A stretch of DNA of 64,000 bases from F23-D06 sp963643165 (GCA_963643165.1 CAVIJD010000007.1:1-64000); one strand, 5' to 3'. Shown: positions 29,248 through 38,370, counted from the first letter of the stretch. A program made the numbers and translations. The notes: generated by a model from the sequence alone, not told the origin.

Positions 29248-29721
29248 CTATTCTGCCGCGGCGCTCTTCCATGACAAAGCATGGGGCACTATCGGTTCAA
29301 TATAGCCATAAAAGAGCGAGGCGTCTTTCTTTTCCTGTTTCAGCACAATGCCTCGCGGGTCAATGGTGTCGAACATATAAAAGACGACACTGAGCACCAC
29401 CACCACTTTCGTGAGGCCGAACAGCATGCCGAAAATCCGGTCAACGACAGGCGGAAGCACTTGTTTGACTGCCTTTTGCACAAGGTTGCCCAGCAGATGC
29501 ACCAGCACCAGCGCCACAATGAAGACCAACACAAAGGCGATTTGCCCTGAGAACATCATCTTGGGCAGCCAGGCCGCCACCAAGTCGGAGAACTTGTAGG
29601 CAAGCCATACGCCCACGATGACAGCCACGAGCGTAGTAATCTCGCAAATCAATCCATGTTTGAATCCTTTGAACCCGAACCAGCAGATGGGGATCAGGAC
29701 GATAATGTCTATAAAGTTCAT
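29248..29721 (-). CDS. CvpA family membrane protein
   Basis: A 157-aa inner-membrane protein with four predicted helices. The N-terminus MNFIDIIVLIPICWFGFKGFKHG is typical of CvpA (colicin V production) proteins, with the conserved GFKHG turn and a later RIFGMLFG. The family is linked to envelope integrity, but its molecular role is not settled. The start overlaps the end of the MlaF-like gene by 4 nt, indicating translational coupling. Confidence 0.9.
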   Translation of the reverse strand: MNFIDIIVLIPICWFGFKGFKHGLICEITTLVAVIVGVWLAYKFSDLVAAWLPKMMFSGQIAFVLVFIVALVLVHLLGNLVQKAVKQVLPPVVDRIFGMLFGLTKVVVVLSVVFYMFDTIDPRGIVLKQEKKDASLFYGYIEPIVPHALSWKSAAAE

Positions 29722-30476
29722 ATTGTCTGTGTTTTTCTGATTCTCTGTGTCAGTGGCTGGGCATAGATGAAATCATTGAGTTTAGGGTTGTCGGACACTA
29801 ACACAGAGTCTTTGTCTCCGCGCCATTCGAGATGCCCCTCATAGATAAACGAGATGGTGTCGCCGATGGTGATGACGGAGTTGAGGTCGTGGGTGTTGAC
29901 CACCGTTGTGATGCCCAGTTCGTGCGTGATGTCGTATATCAGGTTGTCGATGACAAGGGAAGTCTTGGGGTCGAGGCCGGAATTGGGCTCATCGCAGAAG
30001 AGATACTGCGGATTGCAGGCAATGGCACGGGCAATAGCGGCCCGTTTCTTCATGCCGCCGCTCAACTCGGCAGGATACAACGCGTTGACATTGGCAAGGT
30101 CAACCCTGTTCAGGCAGAAATTCACCCTGTCGAGTTTCTCGCTGGCGGAGAGGGTAGTGAACATATCCAGCGGGAACATGACATTCTCCTCAATCGTCAT
30201 AGAGTCGAAGAGCGCCGCGCCCTGAAACACCATCCCCATCTCGGCACGCAACTGCCGCTGCTCTTTGTTGAGCAGATGATGGAAGTCGCGGCCTTGGTAA
30301 AGAATCTGCCCCTCGTCGGGGTTGAAAAGTCCAACCAGACACTTCATCAACACCGTTTTGCCAGACCCTGACCTGCCGATGATGAGATTGACCTTGCCCG
30401 GCTGAAAACAGGTGTCGATGTCAAAAAGCACCTGCTTGTTGCCGAAATATTTAGACACATTTTTGACCTCTATCAT
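29718..30476 (-). CDS. mlaF: ABC transporter ATPase, MlaF-like (phospholipid trafficking)
   Basis: A 252-aa ATP-binding subunit that, with MlaE, moves phospholipids between the membranes of the cell envelope. Walker A is IGRSGSGKT (residues 33-41), the signature is LSGGMKKRAA (about 138-147) and Walker B is YLFCDEPNSGLDP. The GGMKKR form of the signature is characteristic of the MlaF branch. It starts 1 nt after the MlaE stop and overlaps cvpA by 4 nt. The substrate-binding MCE subunit MlaD is not adjacent. Confidence 0.93.
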   Translation of the reverse strand: MIEVKNVSKYFGNKQVLFDIDTCFQPGKVNLIIGRSGSGKTVLMKCLVGLFNPDEGQILYQGRDFHHLLNKEQRQLRAEMGMVFQGAALFDSMTIEENVMFPLDMFTTLSASEKLDRVNFCLNRVDLANVNALYPAELSGGMKKRAAIARAIACNPQYLFCDEPNSGLDPKTSLVIDNLIYDITHELGITTVVNTHDLNSVITIGDTISFIYEGHLEWRGDKDSVLVSDNPKLNDFIYAQPLTQRIRKTQTI

Positions 30477-30477
30477 C

Positions 30478-31221
30478 TTATAGCATTACTTGGGTGATCA
30501 ATACGTTAAGCAGTAATATGACAAAACTGGACACCACGATGCCCTGCGTTCCGGCCTTGCCCAGTTCAAGTGCGCCGCCGTCAATCTTGTATCCGTAGAA
30601 TGAAGAGACCGTTGACATGACGAATGCGAAGATGAACGTTTTTGTAAGGGCGTACAATATGTCATAGACCCGGAAACAGTAAGTGAGACCATCCACATAG
30701 TCGTAAACAGTGACGCAGCCCGTGATGGCCACGGTGATGTAGCCGCCTAAGATGGCGAAAAATATGCTGAAGACAATCAGCACCGGGTTCACGATAAGCG
30801 AGGAAATAACCTTGGGAAGCACCAGATGAGAGGCGGGATTGATGCCCATCACCTCCAAGGCATCAATCTGCTCGGTAACTCTCATGCTGCCGATCTCGGA
30901 AGTGATGCGCGACCCTAAGTTGCCGACTAACAGCAGACTTATGATCGTAGGGCACAGTTCCATCACGATAGAGGTCCGCGACACGAACCCGATGGTCCAC
31001 GACGGGATCCAGCTGCTTTCAATCTGCATGGCGGTCTGTGTGGTGATGACACTGCCCATAGATATTGACACGATAATCACAATCAGGAGCGACCCGATGC
31101 CCATGGCGTCCATTTCAAACAGCAGTTTCTTGAAAAAGACACCCCATTTCTCCGGTTTTGAAAAAACTTTTCTCAGGAAAATGAAATAATCACCGACAAG
31201 TGTGAAAAATCGCTCTATCAT
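30478..31221 (-). CDS. mlaE: MlaE family ABC transporter permease
   Basis: A 247-aa permease with five or so membrane helices, the partner of the MlaF ATPase in retrograde or anterograde phospholipid transport. Conserved stretches are LGSRITSEIGSMRVTEQIDALEVMGI (about 110-135, of which EQIDAL is the family core) and NPASHLVLPKV. The start is set at 31221 (MIERFFTLVGDY): an ATG-less extension to 31251 would run past the -7 box at 31241-31248. It is the first gene of a five-gene operon. Confidence 0.93.
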   Translation of the reverse strand: MIERFFTLVGDYFIFLRKVFSKPEKWGVFFKKLLFEMDAMGIGSLLIVIIVSISMGSVITTQTAMQIESSWIPSWTIGFVSRTSIVMELCPTIISLLLVGNLGSRITSEIGSMRVTEQIDALEVMGINPASHLVLPKVISSLIVNPVLIVFSIFFAILGGYITVAITGCVTVYDYVDGLTYCFRVYDILYALTKTFIFAFVMSTVSSFYGYKIDGGALELGKAGTQGIVVSSFVILLLNVLITQVML

Positions 31222-31240
31222 TATTCTGTGTTGAGAGGCG

Positions 31241-31248
31241 CAAAAATA
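31241..31248 (-). promoter_or_regulatory. -7 promoter box of the mlaE operon
   Basis: TATTTTTG followed by CGCC on the minus strand, 19 nt upstream of the mlaE ATG. It is divergent from, and 12 bp away from, the next box on the plus strand. Confidence 0.65.
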
Positions 31249-31260
31249 CACCTTTTTTCG

Positions 31261-31268
31261 TACTTTTG
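31261..31268 (+). promoter_or_regulatory. -7 promoter box of the SAM hydrolase gene
   Basis: TACTTTTG followed by CG on the plus strand, 26 nt before the ATG at 31295. Its -35-like region must overlap the mlaE promoter. Confidence 0.65.
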
Positions 31269-31294
31269 CGACTTCCTAAAAAAACAATACCCGA

Positions 31295-32071
31295 ATGAAT
31301 ACCATCATTACGCTTATCAGCGACTGGCGGACACGCGACCCTTACCTTGCCATGTTCAAGGGTGAAATTCTATCATCTCTGCAAGATGCCTGCATTATTG
31401 ACATTACGCATACGGTTGACATGTTCAATGTTGCGCAAACTGCGTTCCTTTCCCGCAACAGTTACAAGAAATTCCCGGAGGGCACTTTCCATCTGATGTT
31501 GACCAACGTTTCGGAGAACGACACGTTCGACCCTGTCATTGTCGAATACGACCGGCACTTCTTCGTGGGCAACGACAATGGTGTCTTCCGCCTGATGTTT
31601 GACCGGCACCTTCCGCTGTCTGGCAAAAAGTATGCTGCGGAGGGACCGGCAGGCGCATGGACGAAGATGATCGCATTGGTGAAAGCGGCCGCGGCACAGG
31701 AACTTGACCACATTACGCAGCCATACGATACGTTTGTGGAGCAACTGCCTCATCTGCCGATGTATGACGAGAACCAACGACGCATTGAAGGCGAAATCGT
31801 CTATATTGACGCTTTCTGCAACGCTATTACGAATATCCCTGTGGCTATGTTTAAAGAAGCCGTCAAGGAGTGCCCGTTTGAAGCCTATATCAATGCCAAG
31901 AAGATGTGGAAATGCCAGAAATACCACGAAACTTACATCCCGGAGAAAGACGATGAGTTCTATCTCGCCGGCAATGCTCTCGGATATGTTGAGGTTGCCG
32001 TGTTCCAAGGAAATATTGCTGTCTTGATGGACCTGAAAGTGGGCGACCAAATCACGATTGAATGCAAATGA
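31295..32071 (+). CDS. SAM hydroxide adenosyltransferase (DUF62/chlorinase-fluorinase family)
   Basis: A 258-aa cytosolic protein of the family that includes fluorinase and chlorinase. Most bacterial members lack halogenase activity and hydrolyse S-adenosylmethionine to adenosine and methionine. The N-terminal SDWRTRDPYLAMFKGEI segment aligns with the family's conserved (T/S)DFG-xx-D-x-YVG-x-MKG region, here in a divergent form. The end of the N-terminal domain has VGNDNGVFRL, and the C-terminal domain contains YIDAFCNAITNI. The halogenase loop cannot be judged by eye. It is monocistronic with its own promoter. Confidence 0.85.
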   Translation: MNTIITLISDWRTRDPYLAMFKGEILSSLQDACIIDITHTVDMFNVAQTAFLSRNSYKKFPEGTFHLMLTNVSENDTFDPVIVEYDRHFFVGNDNGVFRLMFDRHLPLSGKKYAAEGPAGAWTKMIALVKAAAAQELDHITQPYDTFVEQLPHLPMYDENQRRIEGEIVYIDAFCNAITNIPVAMFKEAVKECPFEAYINAKKMWKCQKYHETYIPEKDDEFYLAGNALGYVEVAVFQGNIAVLMDLKVGDQITIECK

Positions 32072-32231
32072 TGAGAAACCTGTCAAGAATTGAAACCATT
32101 CAGAAAGGATTTTCCCGTCTTAAGACAATGGGATGACTGTAAAAACGTTTATATAACCAATTAAAAATCAATATCTTATATAAAAGTTTCAATAAATGGC
32201 GCAAAAATGAACGACTGAAAGGAAAAAAGTG

Positions 32232-32239
32232 TATTTTTG
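32232..32239 (+). promoter_or_regulatory. -7 promoter box of tRNA-Phe
   Basis: TATTTTTG followed by CAACC ends 18 nt before the tRNA 5' end. Confidence 0.65.
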
Positions 32240-32257
32240 CAACCTCAAAACTGAGAC

Positions 32258-32330
<73 letters not shown>

Positions 32331-32331
32331 C

Positions 32332-32357
32332 AAAAGCCCTCATAGAGGGCTTTTTTT
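32332..32357 (+). terminator. Terminator of tRNA-Phe
   Basis: AAAAGCCCTC and GAGGGCTTTT arms with a 3-nt loop, followed by a T-run. Confidence 0.88.
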
Positions 32358-32420
32358 GTTGCCGCCAATGGAGGCCGTGATGACCATCAAAACAGGGAGC
32401 CCGTGTCTGTAATTTTTTCT

Positions 32421-32428
32421 TACTTTTG
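32421..32428 (+). promoter_or_regulatory. -7 promoter box of the SPOR-folD operon
   Basis: TACTTTTG followed by CG lies 14 nt before the ATG at 32443, leaving a leader of only about 8 nt. Confidence 0.6.
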
Positions 32429-32442
32429 CGCAAAGCGCATTT

Positions 32443-32832
32443 ATGAGAAAAACAGTTTTAACTTCTTTGTTTTTAGCATTTTGCATAATAGCATCTGCAC
32501 AAGTCCGCTATGATTTGGAGCCCATCGTTGACACTATTCAAGCCGACTACATCAAGGCTTGGAGCAAGGTAAAGGAGACGGACGGCTTCCGCATCCAGAT
32601 TGCGGCTTTCACCGGCGTCAATTCCAGAAATATTGCCGAGAGCAAAAGCTACGAGTTTGAAGCCGCATTCCCGGAACTGAAAACCTACATCTCCTTTCAG
32701 GAGCCCTACTTCAGAGTCAGGGTCGGCGATTTTTTTTCCAAACTCGAAGCCCACAAAGCCCTGATTGAGATACAGACGGTTTACCCAAACGCCTACATCA
32801 TTCCTGACAAAATCAAATATTTAGACGAATAG
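32443..32832 (+). CDS. Exported SPOR domain protein
   Basis: A 129-aa protein with a signal peptide (residues 1-19, ending ASAQ) and a SPOR domain (about 45-125: GFRIQIAAFTGVNSRNIAES, then YFRVRVGDFFSKLEAHKAL). SPOR domains bind denuded peptidoglycan glycan strands at division sites, so the mature protein is probably periplasmic at the septum. The N-terminal linker is short. It lies 3 nt before folD and shares its promoter. Confidence 0.9.
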   Translation: MRKTVLTSLFLAFCIIASAQVRYDLEPIVDTIQADYIKAWSKVKETDGFRIQIAAFTGVNSRNIAESKSYEFEAAFPELKTYISFQEPYFRVRVGDFFSKLEAHKALIEIQTVYPNAYIIPDKIKYLDE

Positions 32833-32835
32833 ACT

Positions 32836-33696
32836 ATGAACATCATTGATGGCAAAGCCTGTGCCAAGCAGATTAAGGACCAGATTACCAAAGAGGTAGA
32901 GCTCATCCGTTCCATCGGTTTCAGAGTGCCTAAGTTGGCCATTATACTCGTGGGCGACCGCACCGACAGTCTTTCCTACGTACACAGCAAAGAAAAGACG
33001 TGCAAGTCGCTCGGTATGGACTGTGCCGTCAGTCTGTTGCCATCAAGCACGACGGAAACCGAAGTGTTAGACTTGGTTGAAAAGTACAACCAAGACCGTT
33101 CCATTGATGCCATTCTGATACAACTTCCGCTGCCGGACGGCATGGACACAGCCCGCATTTTAGAGTCGATAGACTATCGTAAAGATGCTGATGGGCTGCA
33201 CCTTATGAACGTAGGACTGTTGCATCTCGGCGAGCCTTACGTGATGCCGTGTACGCCGAAGGGCATCATCACGCTTTTGCAGTCGAACGGCATTGAAATT
33301 GCCGGCAAGCATGCTGTCGTCATCGGCCGCAGCCAATTGGTGGGCGAGCCGACCGCACAGTTGCTGATTCGCCAAAACGCCACTGTTACGCTATGCCATT
33401 CCCACACACGCGACCTTTCGTCCATCACCCGCATCGCCGACATTGTCATTACGGCTGCCGGCTGCCCTGGCTTGCTGAAACCGGAAGATTTCAAAGAGGG
33501 TGCCGTGCTGATAGACGTTGCCATCAACCGAACAGAAAACGGGCTCGAGGGTGATGTTTACAACGAGCGCACCCGCGAGGCTTTGTCGCAACGGCTGAGC
33601 GCGGCCACGCCTGTGCCCGGCGGCGTGGGCCCCATGACCATCGCCATGTTGATGCAGAACGTCTTGGACATCTACAAAATCAAGAACAAAAACTGA
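32836..33696 (+). CDS. folD: Bifunctional methylenetetrahydrofolate dehydrogenase/cyclohydrolase
   Basis: Interconverts 5,10-methylene-, methenyl- and 10-formyl-tetrahydrofolate with NADP+, feeding purine and formyl-Met synthesis. It has 286 aa, the family size. Motifs include SYVHSKEKTCKSLGM with the catalytic Lys (near 54-56), the QLPLPDGMD box (near 99) and GRSQLVGEPTAQLL (NADP site), and the C-terminal PVPGGVGPMTIAML. It follows the SPOR gene by 3 nt and faces AMP nucleosidase tail to tail, 23 nt away. Confidence 0.97.
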   Translation: MNIIDGKACAKQIKDQITKEVELIRSIGFRVPKLAIILVGDRTDSLSYVHSKEKTCKSLGMDCAVSLLPSSTTETEVLDLVEKYNQDRSIDAILIQLPLPDGMDTARILESIDYRKDADGLHLMNVGLLHLGEPYVMPCTPKGIITLLQSNGIEIAGKHAVVIGRSQLVGEPTAQLLIRQNATVTLCHSHTRDLSSITRIADIVITAAGCPGLLKPEDFKEGAVLIDVAINRTENGLEGDVYNERTREALSQRLSAATPVPGGVGPMTIAMLMQNVLDIYKIKNKN

Positions 33697-33719
33697 CGAA
33701 TACGCTTGCCCAAGTCCTC

Positions 33720-34508
33720 TTATTCGTAGTAATCGTATTTGAGGTGCTTGACGGTAATGCCTTTGTTGATAAGTTGTTTGAGCGAATCGACACCGATTTG
33801 GAGGTGTCGGAGACTGTAGTTCTGTGTCACGTTCTTGTCTGACGCTTCCGTCTTGATGCCGTCGGGCAACATAGGCTGGTCAGACACCAGCAGCAATGCG
33901 CCCGTAGGGATGCGGTTGTAGAACCCCACAGTGAAGAGCGTAGCCGTTTCCATATCCACGGCAGTGGCGCGGATTCGGCGCAAATAGCTCTTGAATGTAT
34001 CATCATGCTCCCAAACGCGGCGGTTTGTCGTATAGACAGTGCCGGTCCAATAGTCGAGGCTGTAGTCGCGGATGGTGGTAGATATGGCTTTTTCCAGATT
34101 AAAAGCGGGCAAGGCGGGCACCTCCGGCGGAAAATAGTCGTTGGACGTTCCCTCTCCCCGGATGCCGGCAATAGGCAGCAGCAACTCCCCAACGCCGATG
34201 TTGTCTTTCAAACTGCCGCACTTGCCAAGGAAAAGTACCGCTTTGGGCTGTATGGCCGTCAGCAGGTCCATGATGGTGGCGGCATTGGCACTCCCCATCG
34301 AAAAATTGATGATGGTGATGTTCTGGAAAGTGGCACAAGGCATAGGCTTGTCTTCGCCTATGACTTGTGTGCCCGTCAGTTCGGCAAATTTTTTGACATA
34401 ATTCTGAAAATTGGTCAGCAGGATATACCTGCCAAAATTCTCTATGGGCAATCCCGTGTAACGGGGCAGCCAGTTGAGCGCGATGTCATCTTTTGTGTTT
34501 AATACCAT
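33720..34508 (-). CDS. amn: AMP nucleosidase
   Basis: Splits AMP into adenine and ribose 5-phosphate, a route for purine salvage and adenylate control. It has 262 aa, the short Bacteroidota form of the nucleoside phosphorylase fold, without the extra N-terminal domain of the E. coli enzyme. Recognisable segments are IINFSMGSANAATIMDLL (about 69-86), LFLGKCGSLK and VDMETATLFTVGF (about 178-190), the purine- and ribose-binding sites. It has no visible promoter box of its own kind, and mutS2 ends 36 nt upstream on the same strand. Confidence 0.92.
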   Translation of the reverse strand: MVLNTKDDIALNWLPRYTGLPIENFGRYILLTNFQNYVKKFAELTGTQVIGEDKPMPCATFQNITIINFSMGSANAATIMDLLTAIQPKAVLFLGKCGSLKDNIGVGELLLPIAGIRGEGTSNDYFPPEVPALPAFNLEKAISTTIRDYSLDYWTGTVYTTNRRVWEHDDTFKSYLRRIRATAVDMETATLFTVGFYNRIPTGALLLVSDQPMLPDGIKTEASDKNVTQNYSLRHLQIGVDSLKQLINKGITVKHLKYDYYE

Positions 34509-34544
34509 AGTTTTATGGATTGATAAGGTTAGGATTATTGGTTG

Positions 34545-37013
34545 TCATGTTTTCAGTTCCACTACCGTGATGCCACTGCCGCCCAGTTCGAGCATCTCGT
34601 CATGAAATGCAGCAATGTCGTGCCTGCGCGAAAGCTGTTCTCTCACAACTTTGCGGAGAATGCCGTTCCCTTTTCCGTGCAATATGCGCACATTCTTGAC
34701 ACTCAGCAAGGAAGCCTCGTCAAGGTAGTCAGACAATTCCATGAGCACATCGTCGGCACGATAGCCGCGCAAGTCGAGCGTGCTGTTGAACTTCGACAGT
34801 TTCTTGTTCATCGCTTCTCCCAAGGTGCCTTCATTGTAGCGGACCACGGAACTTCGTTGTATTGTCCGGGCCTCTTTTTTGCTGATTTTGGTCAGCTTTC
34901 GCAAGTCAGTTTTAAAAGTTACGGAGTTGAATGCTATGGTGGCATCGTTCCCGCTGATGCCTGTCACATTGCCCGTGATCTGCATGTCAGCCATGAACAC
35001 GGTGTCGCCCACACGTATTGCTGTGTCTTCAGCGGGCTCCGCACTTTTCTTCTCTTTGTGGGCACTCTTTTTTATCGGAACGGCCGGTATGAGTATCTTT
35101 TTCTGCTCAATAGTTTCTATTTCCTGTTTCAGTTCCTCTTTCAGCCGGCTCACGTTCTGCCGTGCCTCTTTCGTTTTGCCGCTCTCGGCTTTGGCCTCTT
35201 TGATGTCACGGATGGTCTTCTCTATCACCTTGTTGGCACTTTCAACGATGCTGTTGGCCTGGTTCTTGGCTTGCTGCAGGATGTCTTTGCGTTTTTTCTC
35301 CAACTCGAGAAACCGGTCGGTATAGTTCTGGATCATCTCGGCCAACTGTTCGTCTGCGGCACGCACCTGCTTTAAGGTCTGTTCTGTCTCGGCCTTGGCG
35401 TTCTCAATCTCTTCGAGTTTTCGTTCGTAGTCAATTTGCGCCGTGCCGGTTCTGCTTATTGCCCGTTGTATTATCTGCTCGTCCAACCCGATGTGCCGGG
35501 CAATTTCGTAGGTGAACGAACTTCCGGGCTTCCCTATTTTGAGTTTGTAGAGCGGTTTGAGGTTCTCGGTATCGTAAAGCATTGCCCCGTTGATGGCTTC
35601 GGGATGCGTGTCCGGAAACATCTTCAAGTCGCCATAATGGGTTGTGATGATGCCGAATGCGCCGTGTGCGTAGAAGCTTTCCAATATTGACTCTGCCAGC
35701 GCGCCGCCCAACACGGGCTCCGTGCCCGAGCCGAACTCATCGATGAGGAACAGCGAATGGCTGTCCAAGTTCTCGTCCATGATTTTAAGGTTCGACAAAT
35801 GCGAGCTGTAGGTGCTGAGGTCGTTCTCGATAGACTGTTCATCCCCGATGCCTATGAAGATGCTTTCAAAGATTCCCATGTCGGAAGTGCTGTCCATGGA
35901 GACCAGCAGCCCGCATTGCATCATATATTGCAGCAGTCCCATACACTTGAGGCATACCGACTTGCCGCCGGCATTAGGACCGGATATGATGAGTATGCGC
36001 TGTTCCTTGGTCAGCGACACGTCAAGCGGCACTACTTTTTTCCGGGTTTTCTTTAAAGTCAGAAAGAGCAGCGGGTGTACGGCCTGTTTCCATTCCATTT
36101 TTTGTTCCGGGAAGATGTGAGGCAGTGTGGCCTGCACATCGACAGCCAACAGGGCTTTGGCCCGCAAAAAGTCGTACCGCCCCATCAACTGCTGTGCCTG
36201 CAGCAAGTCGGGGATTGTGGGGCGTATTTTCTCGCTGAGGAGTGTGAGGATACGGATGATTTCGCGGTGTTCGGCATTCGACAATTCGCGCAGTTCGTTG
36301 TTGGCGTCAAACACCTCTGTGGGTTCAATGAAAACGGTTTGGCCCGTGGCGGACTCGTCGTGAACAAAGCCTTTGAGCCGGCGTTTGAACTGGGCCGCCA
36401 CAGGGATACACAGCCGCCCGTTGCGCACGGTCATTTCGGCATCTTCCTTTACAAGACCGTCTTGTTTGGCAGCATTGAGGATTTTCCGGACCTGCCTGTC
36501 GGCGGCATTCGAGATCCGGTTCATCTCGCTGCGGATCCGGCAGAGTTCATCGGAAGCGTTGTCCCGGATCTGACCCTTGTCGTCGAGTATGCGGTTGAAG
36601 TCGGAAATCAGCTCGCGCTGCAGCGGCATCTCCTCGCAAAGTGCCCACAGGTGGGGATAACGCTTTTCTTCCTCGTTGCGACTTCTGAAATAGACAAATA
36701 TGTTGGTGATGGACAAGATAAAGGCACGGAGGCAGGCCAAGTCTTCCGGTTCAATGTAGGTGCCGTCAACTTGAAGATGTTTGAGCACAGCACGCAGGTC
36801 GTAAAAGTCCTGGGCGGGGAAAGGCTCGTCAAAAAGGAGCAGTTGCCGAAACTCTTCCACGCTCTCCAACTCGGCCATAATAGTGTCTATGTCGGTCATC
36901 ATGGCGACACGGTTCACATAGTCCTGTCCGATAGGGCAGATGCAGTGTTGCGACAGCAGTTGCCTTATGGCGTTGAAGCCTATTTTTTCTTCAAAATTAT
37001 CGGGATAAAGCAT
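34545..37013 (-). CDS. mutS2: MutS2 family ATPase with C-terminal Smr domain
   Basis: An 822-aa relative of MutS. In other bacteria MutS2 acts on recombination intermediates, and more recently on collided ribosomes. It has the helical clamp/core region (1-320), an ATPase domain with Walker A SGPNAGGKSVCLK (near 340) and Walker B LFLIDEFGSGTEP (near 420), a long charged coiled coil (about 510-640), and the Smr nuclease-like domain at 745-822 with LDLRGYRADD and HGKGNGILR. No mismatch-recognition domain is present, which separates it from MutS1. It lies 6 nt after miaB in the same operon. Confidence 0.95.
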   Translation of the reverse strand: MLYPDNFEEKIGFNAIRQLLSQHCICPIGQDYVNRVAMMTDIDTIMAELESVEEFRQLLLFDEPFPAQDFYDLRAVLKHLQVDGTYIEPEDLACLRAFILSITNIFVYFRSRNEEEKRYPHLWALCEEMPLQRELISDFNRILDDKGQIRDNASDELCRIRSEMNRISNAADRQVRKILNAAKQDGLVKEDAEMTVRNGRLCIPVAAQFKRRLKGFVHDESATGQTVFIEPTEVFDANNELRELSNAEHREIIRILTLLSEKIRPTIPDLLQAQQLMGRYDFLRAKALLAVDVQATLPHIFPEQKMEWKQAVHPLLFLTLKKTRKKVVPLDVSLTKEQRILIISGPNAGGKSVCLKCMGLLQYMMQCGLLVSMDSTSDMGIFESIFIGIGDEQSIENDLSTYSSHLSNLKIMDENLDSHSLFLIDEFGSGTEPVLGGALAESILESFYAHGAFGIITTHYGDLKMFPDTHPEAINGAMLYDTENLKPLYKLKIGKPGSSFTYEIARHIGLDEQIIQRAISRTGTAQIDYERKLEEIENAKAETEQTLKQVRAADEQLAEMIQNYTDRFLELEKKRKDILQQAKNQANSIVESANKVIEKTIRDIKEAKAESGKTKEARQNVSRLKEELKQEIETIEQKKILIPAVPIKKSAHKEKKSAEPAEDTAIRVGDTVFMADMQITGNVTGISGNDATIAFNSVTFKTDLRKLTKISKKEARTIQRSSVVRYNEGTLGEAMNKKLSKFNSTLDLRGYRADDVLMELSDYLDEASLLSVKNVRILHGKGNGILRKVVREQLSRRHDIAAFHDEMLELGGSGITVVELKT

Positions 37014-37019
37014 AAAGAG

Positions 37020-38327
37020 TTAGGCAAAGAGGGTGGCGGCAGTACACCGCGAGACGGTAAGGTCGGCATATTCGCCGATTTGATGATTGCCACGCGGGAA
37101 TATGATGACTTTGTTTTGGCTGTTACGGCCGTAGAGCTGGTTGGCAGAGCGTTTTGACACGCCCTCCACGAGCACACGGAATGTTTTGCCAATGTCACGT
37201 TGGTTGCTTTGCAGCGAAAGTTCGCCTTGCAAGGCTATGATTTCTTCGAGGCGGCGGGTTTTCTCCTCGTCCGGAATGTCGTCTTTGAAACGTTTGGCCG
37301 CCATGGTGCCGCCGCGCTCCGAATATTTGAACATGTAGGCATATTCGTAGCCCACCTCCCGCATCAAGGAAAGGGTCTGCTCGTGGTCTTCCAACGTCTC
37401 GCCGCAGAAGCCGGCGATGATGTCTGTGGAGATGGCACAGTCGGGTATCAAGGTCTTGATACGCCGTACCCGTTCCATATAGTATTCGCGGGTATAAACC
37501 CGGTTCATCCTTTTCAGCACGCTATTGCTGCCCGACTGCACCGGCAAGTGTATGTATTTGCAGATGTTGTCATACGAGGCTATGGTTTCTATCAGTTCGT
37601 CTGACAGGTCTTTAGGATGCGAGGTGGCAAAGCGGACGCTCAAGTCCGGCGACATTTCCGCCACTTTAGCCATAAGTCCGGCAAAAGTCAGCGGCTTGCC
37701 CTCGCCGTCCCAATGGTAGGAGTTCACGTTCTGACCAAGGAGTGTCACCTCTTTGTAGCCGTCGCGGAGCAGTTGTTCCACCTCGTTCATGATGGTTTTA
37801 GGGCTGCGGCTGCGTTCGCGCCCGCGAGTGTAGGGCACAACGCAATAGGTGCAGAAATTGTTGCACCCGCGCATGATGGAGACAAATGCCGACACGCCGT
37901 TGAGGTCATAGCGCAAGGGCATAATGTCGTGATAGGTTTCCTCTTCAGAGAGCATGACGTTGAATTGGGCTTCACCATGTTCCGAGTCGGCTATCAGAGC
38001 GGGGAGGCTGCGGTAGGCATCCGGGCCGGCAATAAAGTTGAGCACGGGTTCTGTCTGCAGCAGTTCCTCTTTCATCCGTTCTGCCATGCAGCCGATAAGT
38101 CCGACTTGCAGGCGCGGCCGTTTGCGTTTCAGCGACTCCAGCTCATTGAGGCGCTTGTGGATACGCTGCTCTGCCTTGTCACGGATAGAACAGGTGTTGA
38201 GAAGGACAAGGTCTGCCTCTTGAATGGAGTCTGTAATTTGGTATGTGTCTTTTAATATGGATGCAACAACTTCACTGTCTGCAAAATTCATCTGGCATCC
38301 GTATGTTTCGATGTACAGTTTTTTCAT
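37020..38327 (-). CDS. miaB: tRNA-2-methylthio-N6-dimethylallyladenosine synthase
   Basis: A radical SAM methylthiotransferase that adds a methylthio group to i6A37 of tRNAs reading UNN codons. It has 435 aa. The N-terminal UPF0004 domain has the Cys ligands in YGCQMNFADSE, NTCSIRDKAE and GCMAERM. The radical SAM motif is CNNFCTYCVVPYTRGRE, and a TRAM domain follows at the end. The start is set at 38327 (MKKLYIETYGCQMN), because the -7 box at 38333-38340 leaves only 5 nt before it, so the mRNA is probably leaderless. It is cotranscribed with mutS2. Confidence 0.96.
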   Translation of the reverse strand: MKKLYIETYGCQMNFADSEVVASILKDTYQITDSIQEADLVLLNTCSIRDKAEQRIHKRLNELESLKRKRPRLQVGLIGCMAERMKEELLQTEPVLNFIAGPDAYRSLPALIADSEHGEAQFNVMLSEEETYHDIMPLRYDLNGVSAFVSIMRGCNNFCTYCVVPYTRGRERSRSPKTIMNEVEQLLRDGYKEVTLLGQNVNSYHWDGEGKPLTFAGLMAKVAEMSPDLSVRFATSHPKDLSDELIETIASYDNICKYIHLPVQSGSNSVLKRMNRVYTREYYMERVRRIKTLIPDCAISTDIIAGFCGETLEDHEQTLSLMREVGYEYAYMFKYSERGGTMAAKRFKDDIPDEEKTRRLEEIIALQGELSLQSNQRDIGKTFRVLVEGVSKRSANQLYGRNSQNKVIIFPRGNHQIGEYADLTVSRCTAATLFA

Positions 38328-38332
38328 AGGGG

Positions 38333-38340
38333 CAAAAGTA
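38333..38340 (-). promoter_or_regulatory. -7 promoter box of miaB, adjacent to the start codon
   Basis: TACTTTTG followed by CCCCT and then ATG on the minus strand. Only 5 nt separate the box from the start codon, so transcription would begin at or next to the ATG. Confidence 0.6.
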
Positions 38341-38345
38341 CAAAA

Positions 38346-38370
38346 AAAGGGCATCTTTAAGATGCCCTTT
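38346..38370 (-). terminator. Terminator of the T9SS cargo gene, abutting the miaB promoter
   Basis: AAAGGGCATCTT and AAGATGCCCTTT arms, followed on the minus strand by seven T (38342-38348). The T-run ends one base before the miaB -7 box. Confidence 0.85.
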
